From Candidatus Alistipes excrementipullorum (GTDB lineage: Bacteria; Bacteroidota; Bacteroidia; Bacteroidales; Rikenellaceae), in the NCBI GenBank assembly GCA_019113665.1, contig DXGW01000183.1, positions 1 through 6,433 on the forward strand: a stretch of 6,433 nucleotides of DNA, given 5' to 3'. The position numbers and the translations under genes are program-made. The notes below the pieces were generated by a model. The model was not told the origin of the DNA and ran no database searches. It worked only from the letters and a program-made list of their open reading frames with translations. Shown here in pieces: positions 1 to 5,239 of this stretch. Within the stretch, counting starts at the first letter, position 1; every line of letters starts with the position of its first letter.

Positions 1-594
1 CATATGGGAATCAAAGGCTGGTCTGCCGAAGAGGTGCTCGACGATGATTGCCGGTATACCCGTTTGCCCGACGGCGGGTGGGAGTGGCCATTGTGGTCAT
101 GGAAAGGTGCGATACTTCATGCCAGCGGTTGCGCCTACGGTAAATTCTTTGACCGTAAGGCCGCTTTTATCAGCCGGGAGTGGTGGCCCGACTTCTGCAA
201 CTATCGCCGAAGCATATATCCTCAGCCTGAAGAGGGTAGTGTCGAAGAGGGTATTCTTGCCACCCTGAAAAGTGCCGGCAGTCTTATAACCCGTGAGTTG
301 CGTGCCGAATGCGGATTTACGGGGCCGAAGATGCGCGGCAGGTTCGACGCCTATGTAACACGTCTGGAGATGGGAGGGTATATCGTAACCGAGGATTTCG
401 TCTACCCGCAGGACCGTCACGGCCATGAGTATGGCTGGGGGTGGTCGCTGCTCACGACACCGGAGGCTCTGTTCGGGCAGGATGCATGCAGAACACTCAG
501 AACCCCGGAGGAGTCGCGTGAACGGATTGTCGGCCAGTTGCTCAAGATTCTGCCTAATGCTTCCGAGCGATTGTGTGAATCGTTGCTGAAATGA
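1..594 (+). CDS. AlkZ-related winged-helix protein, 5' end outside window
   Basis: The frame is open from the first base to the TGA at 592-594. The first ATG at 4 gives 196 residues, but it is probably internal: as I recall the family, members carry some 20-30 residues before the segment that resembles GIKGWSAEE here. Residue numbers below count from that ATG. The core (about 31-70) has WSWKGAI, CAYGKFF, KAAFISREWWPDF and NYRRS, matching from memory the family NCBI calls AlkZ-related, distant relatives of the YcaQ/AlkZ DNA glycosylases. Residues about 80-135 look like a winged helix-turn-helix (helical GILATLKSAGSLITRELR, then RFDAYVTRLEMGGYIV), followed by HEYGWGWSLLTTPE. I see no basis for claiming glycosylase activity, because the family's catalytic status is unknown to me. 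It probably acts in the cytoplasm and may bind nucleic acid. Family assignment is moderately confident; that it is a real gene is near certain. Confidence 0.72.
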   Translation, partial: HMGIKGWSAEEVLDDDCRYTRLPDGGWEWPLWSWKGAILHASGCAYGKFFDRKAAFISREWWPDFCNYRRSIYPQPEEGSVEEGILATLKSAGSLITRELRAECGFTGPKMRGRFDAYVTRLEMGGYIVTEDFVYPQDRHGHEYGWGWSLLTTPEALFGQDACRTLRTPEESRERIVGQLLKILPNASERLCESLLK

Positions 595-672
595 CCATAC
601 GTATTGGTTGTCTGGTACAAATGCAATGTCCTGAGAGGCTCATGTTAGATGATTGGCCCGTATGGTTGTACC
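594..672. repeat. Overlapping inverted and direct repeats after the first gene
   Basis: ACCATACG (594-601) is the exact inverse of CGTATGGT (659-666). GGTACAA (614-620) is the inverse of TTGTACC (666-672). The two pairings cross, so only one can form at a time. CGTATTGGTTGT (600-611) also recurs as CGTATGGTTGT (659-669) with one base missing. No T-run follows, so this is not a clear intrinsic terminator. It may be a degenerate terminator or a remnant of a small repeat. Confidence 0.35.
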
Positions 673-700
673 GAAAAATAAATATATGGCAGTCCGAAGG

Positions 701-730
701 CTGTAACCTCGCACAAAAACATTATCTTTG
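701..730 (+). promoter_or_regulatory. Bacteroidota-type promoter of purC
   Basis: TATCTTTG at 723-730 is a perfect TAnnTTTG -7 box. Nineteen bases upstream, CTG (701-703) sits where the -33 TTG is expected, so the upstream element is weak. Transcription would start near 735-737, giving a leader of about 20 bases before the purC ATG. The leader has no Shine-Dalgarno motif but is A-rich (CAAACAAA just before the start), as is usual in this phylum. I see no purine riboswitch in the gap. Confidence 0.72.
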
Positions 731-754
731 CGACACGATAAATCTGCAAACAAA

Positions 755-1714
755 ATGAGCGCTATCACACGAACCGATTTTGCTTTTGAAGGTCAGAAAA
801 GCAAGTATACGGGTAAAGTCCGCGACGTTTATGACATCAATGACGAATATCTCGTCATGGTGGTTACCGACCGAATCTCTGCTTTCGACGTAGTCCTGCC
901 CGAAGGTATTCCCTACAAGGGTCAGGTACTGAACCAGATTGCCGCCAAGTTCCTCGATGCTACGGCCGATATTCTTCCCAACTGGAAACTTGCCGTTCCG
1001 GACCCCATGGTCACCGTAGGACGCAAGTGCGAACCGTTCAAGGTCGAGATGGTCATCAGGGGATACCTCTCCGGCCATGCATGGCGTGAGTACAAGGCAG
1101 GCAAGAGGGTCATTTGCGGGGTCGAGATGCCGGAAGGCATGGTCGAGAACCAGAAATTCCCCGAACCCATCATCACTCCGACGTCCAAGGCCGCCGAGGG
1201 ACACGATGAGGATATTTCGAAAGAGGAGATCATCTCTTCGGGGCTTGTCAGCCGCGAGGACTATGAGCAGCTGGAGAAGTATACGCGTGAGATTTACCGT
1301 CGTGGAAGCGAGATTGCCGCCAAGATGGGACTTATCCTTGTCGATACGAAGTATGAGTTCGGCAAGAAGGACGGGGTCATTTATCTCATGGACGAGATAC
1401 ATACGCCCGACTCGTCGCGATATTTCTATGCCGACGGCTATGAGGAGCGGCTCGCAAAGGGCGAGCGCCAGAAACAACTCTCGAAGGAGTTCGTAAGGGA
1501 GTGGCTTATGGCGAATGGCTTCCAGGGACAGGAGGGCCAGAAGGTGCCCGAAATGACGCCCGAGATTGTTGCCGGTATTACGGACCGATACATCGAGCTC
1601 TACGAGAACATAACAGGCGAGAAGTTTGTCAGGAGTGCCGAAGGTGCGGATACGGATACAATTCTCCGACGCATCGAGACGAATGTCGCAGAGTGCCTGA
1701 AGAACCTGAAGTAG
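755..1714 (+). CDS. purC: Phosphoribosylaminoimidazole-succinocarboxamide synthase (SAICAR synthetase)
   Basis: This cytoplasmic enzyme of de novo purine synthesis joins L-aspartate to carboxyaminoimidazole ribotide (CAIR) with ATP hydrolysis, giving SAICAR. The protein has 319 residues, fitting the longer (about 300-residue) class of PurC. Family marks are visible in order: the nucleotide-binding start YTGKVRDVY (18-26), TDRISAFDVVLPEGIPYKG (38-56), EPFKVEMVIRGYLSGHAW (93-110, the first signature in its SGHAW form), LVDTKYEFG (195-203, the second signature) and MDEIHTPDSSRYF (212-224). The start at 755 is chosen because translation and the family both begin with MSAITRTDF-like sequence. A TTG nine codons upstream (728) lies inside the -7 promoter box and so cannot be in the transcript. 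It appears monocistronic, with a promoter directly before it and a strong hairpin after it. The reading frame is intact. Confidence 0.97.
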   Translation: MSAITRTDFAFEGQKSKYTGKVRDVYDINDEYLVMVVTDRISAFDVVLPEGIPYKGQVLNQIAAKFLDATADILPNWKLAVPDPMVTVGRKCEPFKVEMVIRGYLSGHAWREYKAGKRVICGVEMPEGMVENQKFPEPIITPTSKAAEGHDEDISKEEIISSGLVSREDYEQLEKYTREIYRRGSEIAAKMGLILVDTKYEFGKKDGVIYLMDEIHTPDSSRYFYADGYEERLAKGERQKQLSKEFVREWLMANGFQGQEGQKVPEMTPEIVAGITDRYIELYENITGEKFVRSAEGADTDTILRRIETNVAECLKNLK

Positions 1715-1730
1715 TATCGTGCTGAAAAGT

Positions 1731-1750
1731 CAGGACCGCAGCGCGGCCTG
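1731..1750 (+). other. Small hairpin after purC
   Basis: CAGG (1731-1734) and CCGC (1736-1739), with A1735 bulged, pair with GCGG (1743-1746) and CCTG (1747-1750) around a 3-base loop. It lies just upstream of the main terminator stem and may help stabilise the 3' end of the purC transcript. No T-run follows directly. Confidence 0.4.
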
Positions 1751-1757
1751 AGAAAGC

Positions 1758-1798
1758 AACTATCCCCGGACACCATGACGGTGTCCGGGGATAGTTTT
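1758..1798. terminator. Bidirectional intrinsic terminator between purC and sdaA
   Basis: The left arm AACTATCCCCGGACACC (1758-1774) is perfectly inverted in 1780-1796, a 17-bp stem with a 5-base loop ATGAC. On the plus strand the right arm runs into TTTT (1795-1798). On the minus strand the stem is followed by GTTGCTTTCT, a broken T-tract. It sits between the convergent stops at 1714 and 1814, so it probably ends both transcripts, more efficiently for purC. Confidence 0.85.
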
Positions 1799-1813
1799 GT
1801 AATATGAGCATTG

Positions 1814-3016
1814 TCAGTGACGCTCGTAATTGCGGGCGAGTCCTCCCTGTGACGTCTCGCGGTAAAGACTCGGCAGATCGTGACCGGTTTCGGCCATAAC
1901 CTCGACAACCCTGTCGTAGGAGACCAGATGCATGCCGTCGGAGAGTGTTGCGTATATGTTCGCGTCGAGGGCGCGGGCGGCGGCAATGGCGTTGCGCTCG
2001 ATGCACGGGACCTGTACCAGTCCGCATACCGGGTCGCATGTGAGTCCGAGGTGGTGTTCGAGACCCATTTCGGCTGCATATTCGATTTGTGACGGTGTGC
2101 CGCCGAAGAGCTGGCAGGCGGCAGCTGCCGCCATGGCGCAGGCTACGCCGACTTCACCCTGGCAGCCCACCTCGGCGCCGGAGATCGAGGAGTTGGTTTT
2201 TGCAACATTACCGAAGAGTCCCGCCGTGGCCAATGCACGCAGTATCCTTATGCGCAGGAAGTCGCGCGAGGTGGCCAGATGGTAGAGTACGGCCGGCACT
2301 ACGCCGCTCGATCCGCATGTCGGGGCTGTCACGACGATGCCGCCGGAGGCATTCTCCTCGGCCGTGGCAAGGGCATAGGCATATATCTTTGCACGCGAAC
2401 TGAGGGAGTCGGTGTAGCTTTTGGACTTCACGAAATATGTCGCAGCCTTGCGGGCAACCTTCAGACCGCCGGGCAATACGCCGTCATTGTTGAGTCCGCG
2501 TTTGATGGTGTCGCACATTACGGTCCATATTTCATCGAGATAGTCCCATATTTCAGGGCCTTCGCAGTCATTGACGTACTCCCAGAATGTTTTGCCTTCG
2601 CGGTAGCACCATGCCTTGATGTCGGATATGGTGTTCATGGGATATATTCCCTGCGGTTTCTCTTCGCGGGTGGTCTCGTTGGCCAGGGCACCGCCTCCGA
2701 CACTGAAGATGGTCCACGAATCTATGACCTTGCCCGCCTTTATGCCTTCGAAGAGCATGCCGTTGGGGTGGAACGGGAGCACTACATCGGGCTTCCATAC
2801 TATCTCCGTGGGGACGATCGGCTGAAGTACCGAACATATGGCGACATCGGTGAGGTGGCCCTTGCCGGTGGCCGCAAGCGATCCGTAGAGCGTTACACGG
2901 TATGCGTCAACGTCGTGGCAGCGTGCCGCGAATTGTTCTGCGGCACGTTTCGGCCCCATCGTGTGGCTGCTTGACGGGCCGTTGCCTATTTTATACAGTT
3001 CTTTGAGTGATTCCAT
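1814..3016 (-). CDS. sdaA: L-serine ammonia-lyase, iron-sulfur dependent, single chain
   Basis: The enzyme deaminates L-serine to pyruvate and ammonia using a 4Fe-4S cluster. The protein has 400 residues. The N-terminal serine dehydratase beta domain (about 1-125) begins with GNGPSSSHTMGP (11-22) and contains YGSLAATGKGHLTD (44-57) and SVGGGALANE (105-114). The C-terminal alpha domain (about 150-400) has APTCGSSGVVP (231-241), GCQGEVGVACAMAAA (284-298), TCDPVCGLVQVPCIERN (326-342) and SDGMHLVSYD (359-368). C285, C327 and C338 are the expected cluster ligands. It is shorter than the roughly 450-residue enterobacterial enzymes, mainly in the N-terminal domain. The chain ends in His, not Cys (see finding). 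The ATG at 3016 starts at the usual family position, only 16 bases after a -7 box. It appears to be transcribed alone, ending at the terminator shared with purC. Confidence 0.96.
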   Translation of the reverse strand: MESLKELYKIGNGPSSSHTMGPKRAAEQFAARCHDVDAYRVTLYGSLAATGKGHLTDVAICSVLQPIVPTEIVWKPDVVLPFHPNGMLFEGIKAGKVIDSWTIFSVGGGALANETTREEKPQGIYPMNTISDIKAWCYREGKTFWEYVNDCEGPEIWDYLDEIWTVMCDTIKRGLNNDGVLPGGLKVARKAATYFVKSKSYTDSLSSRAKIYAYALATAEENASGGIVVTAPTCGSSGVVPAVLYHLATSRDFLRIRILRALATAGLFGNVAKTNSSISGAEVGCQGEVGVACAMAAAAACQLFGGTPSQIEYAAEMGLEHHLGLTCDPVCGLVQVPCIERNAIAAARALDANIYATLSDGMHLVSYDRVVEVMAETGHDLPSLYRETSQGGLARNYERH

Positions 3017-3032
3017 TGCAGTTGAATTTGCG

Positions 3033-3040
3033 CAAAGATA
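3033..3040 (-). promoter_or_regulatory. -7 box of the sdaA promoter
   Basis: Read on the minus strand this is TATCTTTG, the same octamer as at purC and again followed by CG. No TTG is seen at the usual -33 distance. The box ends 16 bases before the ATG, so the predicted leader is only about 10-12 bases, with no room for a conventional ribosome binding site. Confidence 0.65.
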
Positions 3041-3080
3041 CGTAATTTTAATAGAGTGAAGTTCGGTAAGGGCTTGATAA

Positions 3081-3112
3081 TTGTCGATATATTGTTTATT
3101 TTATTACTTTTG
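3081..3112 (+). promoter_or_regulatory. Promoter of the MORN-like exported protein gene
   Basis: TACTTTTG (3105-3112) fits TAnnTTTG. A TTG at 3081-3083 lies 21 bases upstream as a possible -33 element, and the spacer is very AT-rich. Transcription would begin near 3117-3119, divergent from sdaA, giving a leader of about 60 bases before the ATG at 3182. Confidence 0.6.
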
Positions 3113-3121
3113 TACATTTGA

Positions 3122-3159
3122 ATCTCATGGCGGCATTGCGCATGTTGCCGTATGTGGAT
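3122..3159 (+). other. Leader stem-loop at the 5' end of the transcript
   Basis: Two helical blocks stack: ATCT (3122-3125) with GGAT (3156-3159), and CATG plus CGGCA (3126-3129, 3131-3135) with TGCCG plus TATG (3146-3150, 3151-3154). This makes 13 pairs including two G-T wobbles, bulges at 3130 and 3155, and a 10-base loop. It would lie within a few bases of the predicted transcript start. An in-frame ATG at 3152 is buried in the right arm, which favours initiation at 3182. It may protect the 5' end of the mRNA; no T-run follows, so it is not an attenuator. Confidence 0.4.
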
Positions 3160-3181
3160 AATCGGATATAAAAGTACAATC

Positions 3182-4408
3182 ATGAAACCGTTGACATTGT
3201 TGTTCCTGTTGTTCCTGTTGTTCCTGTTCGGCCGTACATATTCACAGGAGTGTTTGGATACGCTTTACTTTAACCGAGACGGCAAGGTTGTAGGGAGCCG
3301 TTTATTTGCCGAATATACCAGAATAGCACTTATGCCTTCCGATTCGGCGGGATACATACGTTTCAGGGATTACTATGCTACTGGTGAGTTGCGTCGTGAA
3401 GGGACCATGCTGCATATTGATACACTCGATGAGAGCCGTTCTGTTTATGATGGCTGGAGTATTGCGTATCATAAAAACGGCAAGGTTGCCGAGAAGGTAA
3501 ATTATATAAACGGCAGGCGCCATGGCGAGTACTGCAGGTACGATGACCGGGGCAATGTCAAGGAGTTCTCGACATATGTTTTCGGGGATTTGTCAGGTGT
3601 CCGTAAAAGGTTCAATGACGATGGCTCATGTCGTGTGGACGAATATGAGAATGGCATACCGTTGAATAATTATTACATACTGGTTGACGGTCATGGCAAC
3701 TCATTGAAGTTCCGTACTGACAATGATATGCAGATCTGGGAATCCCCGTTGGTATCCGAACGTTCGGTCGAGTATCGTGACGGTACTCCTTGGGAGGTGT
3801 ATTTCAAGAACGGTCTGACACTGGCATTGAGTGATGCCGTAGTGCGTGATTACGGCAAATGGCATCGTCTGGATATTGTCATAACGAACAATTCGTATAC
3901 TCCGATAGAGTTTGTCCCCGAAGTCGACGTACGTGCATATTCTGCCGATGCTGAAGGGTCTGTCACAAATCTTGCCGTATGGTCCTGCGATGAGTATATG
4001 AAGAAGGTGAAACGCTCACAAACGTGGGCTGCCATTTTGGTGGGTTTTAGCGAAGGCTTGTCGGCATCGACTGCCGGATATTCGACATCTACAACCACGG
4101 GATATAACAATTATGGCGAATATGTGACATATACTACCACGACATATAATGCTGCCGATGCGCAAATTGCAAATCTCGCATCACAGAAGCGTATGGCTGA
4201 TTTCGGCCGTTCATTGCAGCAGGAACAGGATATACGCCGCATGGGGTATATCAAACGGAATACGATCCAGCCTGGAGAATCCGTTTCCGGATTTATACAT
4301 GTCGGTTGGGTAAAAGGATCTCGCGTGGTATTTATTGTTACCATCGAAGGAGCCGAATACGCGTATGAATGGGAGTTTGATCGTCGTACTACACAAGTAG
4401 TCGAGTAG
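3182..4408 (+). CDS. Exported MORN/YwqK-repeat protein with Gly/Ser/Thr-rich C-terminal domain
   Basis: The protein has 408 residues with a Sec signal peptide: MKP, a leucine/phenylalanine core at about 4-16, and likely cleavage after TYS (19-21). Cys24 lacks a lipobox, so it is probably not a lipoprotein. Residues about 55-175 hold YwqK-type MORN_2 repeats: FRDYYATGELRREG, YHKNGKVAEKVNYINGRRHG and YDDRGNVKEF, with a further partial copy YRDGTPWEVYFKNG at 198-211. Residues about 229-400 form a second domain: beta-rich start LDIVITNNSYTPIEFVP, then WAAILVGFSEGLSAS with a Thr/Tyr/Asn-rich stretch (282-325), a helix (326-353), and the end strands IQPGESVSGFIHVGWVKG and VVFIVTIEGAEYAYEW. I recall this C-terminal arrangement in other Bacteroidota surface proteins of unknown role. 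It likely acts in the periplasm or cell envelope; its function is unknown. An in-frame start at 3152 would put ten polar residues before the signal, so 3182 is preferred. It appears to be a single-gene unit. Confidence 0.85.
   Translation: MKPLTLLFLLFLLFLFGRTYSQECLDTLYFNRDGKVVGSRLFAEYTRIALMPSDSAGYIRFRDYYATGELRREGTMLHIDTLDESRSVYDGWSIAYHKNGKVAEKVNYINGRRHGEYCRYDDRGNVKEFSTYVFGDLSGVRKRFNDDGSCRVDEYENGIPLNNYYILVDGHGNSLKFRTDNDMQIWESPLVSERSVEYRDGTPWEVYFKNGLTLALSDAVVRDYGKWHRLDIVITNNSYTPIEFVPEVDVRAYSADAEGSVTNLAVWSCDEYMKKVKRSQTWAAILVGFSEGLSASTAGYSTSTTTGYNNYGEYVTYTTTTYNAADAQIANLASQKRMADFGRSLQQEQDIRRMGYIKRNTIQPGESVSGFIHVGWVKGSRVVFIVTIEGAEYAYEWEFDRRTTQVVE
3200..3226 (+). repeat. 9-bp perfect tandem repeat in the signal peptide
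   Basis: TTGTTCCTG occurs three times without mismatch, preceded by TTG and followed by TTC as partial copies. Each unit encodes Leu-Phe-Leu in frame, making up most of the hydrophobic core of the signal peptide. A copy gained or lost would change the core by exactly three residues. Confidence 0.9.
4085..4150 (+). repeat. Imperfect in-frame duplication, period 42 bp
   Basis: Bases 4085-4108 and 4127-4150 match at 19 of 24 positions. The 42-base period equals 14 codons. The copies encode TSTTTGYN (302-309) and TYTTTTYN (316-323), so the Thr/Tyr-rich stretch of the exported protein probably grew by a local duplication. Confidence 0.6.
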
Positions 4409-4428
4409 ATTCACTTGTGATTATTTGT
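4392..4428 (+). terminator. Weak candidate terminator after the MORN-like gene
   Basis: CACAAGT (4392-4398) inside the last codons pairs with ACTTGTG (4413-4419) across a 14-base loop, followed by ATTATTTG. The stem is short and the T-tract broken. The rest of the gap to 4544 holds no better candidate: AACATG (4451-4456) with CATGTT (4472-4477), and an AGG.TTC hairpin with one bulge at 4495-4512, neither followed by T-runs. How the two convergent units end is therefore unclear. Confidence 0.3.
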
Positions 4429-4544
4429 TGCGACGAATATGTTTATCCGTAACATGTTCGGGCCGGATTGTCATGTTCTGCGTAGTTCTCTTATAGGTTC
4501 TTATTGAATCCTGTTATATACCCGCATCATAGGTGTGCCGCCTG

Positions 4545-5222
4545 TCAGTCGAATATCACGCCGGGATTCATTATGGCCGGGCTGCGCCACACGATCCCGT
4601 AATCTTCATGCAGTACACGGGCTTTCGTGCTCCAGTATGCGAAGCAGAATCCCATGCCGCGCGGGTGGTCGTCCAAGAGCGAGTCTATCTTGCGCTCGGC
4701 TTCGTCGATGATACTCTCGTATTCGGCGCTCCACTCTATGGGGTCGTGCTTGAGGTGGCCGCGTTGCTCGATATTCCCGAAATCGCCCTTGTCGGCACGC
4801 TCGATATTGCGCCGGTAGAACGAAATCTCGAACATTATGTGCTCGCAGAGGTCAAGGTCATGGCCTATCCGTGCTTCGATCCGCTGCAGTACGCCCAGGT
4901 CGAATTCGAGCAGGCGCAGTTTGAGCCCCGGGTGTTCGTATGTGATATCGGCCATACGCGAAATGGCCGTGTGCAGGTTGTCGAGCATGTGGTCATATCC
5001 TTCGAGATATGCAGCTATATCAAGCAGTTCCTTGGCCAGCGAGGCGTTTTCCCATGTGCGTCTCTGGTTGCGCATATTCTCTTCGGCGACCAGTACGTCG
5101 CCGCAGCATACCTCCCAATAGGCGTCTATGGTTGTCGACATGCCGTCGCGTGCGAGCCCATCGACCGCCTTGCGGGCCTTGTCCAGCTCGTCTCTGTATA
5201 CGATGTTGTTTTCGGTTTCCAT
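4545..5222 (-). CDS. Hypothetical mostly helical soluble protein
   Basis: I do not recognise this 225-residue protein. It is rich in charged residues and predicted-helical stretches (for example 10-26, 43-92, 97-143, 163-184), with no signal peptide or membrane segment, so it is probably cytoplasmic. A cysteine pair occurs at VCCGDV (38-43). The C-terminus, GFCFAYW (191-197) then DYGIVWRSPAIMNPGVIFD (207-225), is aromatic, has Gly/Pro turns and looks like a conserved motif block. The start METENN at 5222 is chosen because the frame upstream overlaps the preceding gene, where it reads as an Arg/Gly/Pro-rich shadow. The ATG follows an A-rich AACTAAAAACC and lies 17 bases after the stop of the upstream gene, so the two are probably co-transcribed and functionally linked. 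Confidence 0.82.
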   Translation of the reverse strand: METENNIVYRDELDKARKAVDGLARDGMSTTIDAYWEVCCGDVLVAEENMRNQRRTWENASLAKELLDIAAYLEGYDHMLDNLHTAISRMADITYEHPGLKLRLLEFDLGVLQRIEARIGHDLDLCEHIMFEISFYRRNIERADKGDFGNIEQRGHLKHDPIEWSAEYESIIDEAERKIDSLLDDHPRGMGFCFAYWSTKARVLHEDYGIVWRSPAIMNPGVIFD

Positions 5223-5239
5223 GGTTTTTAGTTTGTCGG

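Noticed and set aside
728..754. Longer purC starting at TTG 728
   Set aside because: The codon lies inside the -7 promoter box and upstream of the expected transcript start; the ATG at 755 matches the usual PurC N-terminus.
595..754. Purine or other riboswitch before purC
   Set aside because: The promoter box lies only 25 bases before the ATG, so the transcript has no leader long enough for a riboswitch.
722..1477. 251-codon minus-strand open frame opposite purC
   Set aside because: It is antisense to a certain gene, with no recognisable motifs or promoter; long antisense frames are common in GC-rich coding DNA.
2279..2974. 231-codon plus-strand open frame opposite sdaA
   Set aside because: It mirrors the codons of sdaA and shows no family resemblance.
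3182..3256. Lipoprotein signal at Cys24 of the exported protein
   Set aside because: The residues before the cysteine (YSQE) do not fit a lipobox, so signal peptidase I cleavage after TYS is more likely.
4533..5231. 232-codon plus-strand open frame opposite the helical protein gene
   Set aside because: It covers almost exactly the same bases as the better-supported minus-strand gene and lacks a promoter or an independent start signal.
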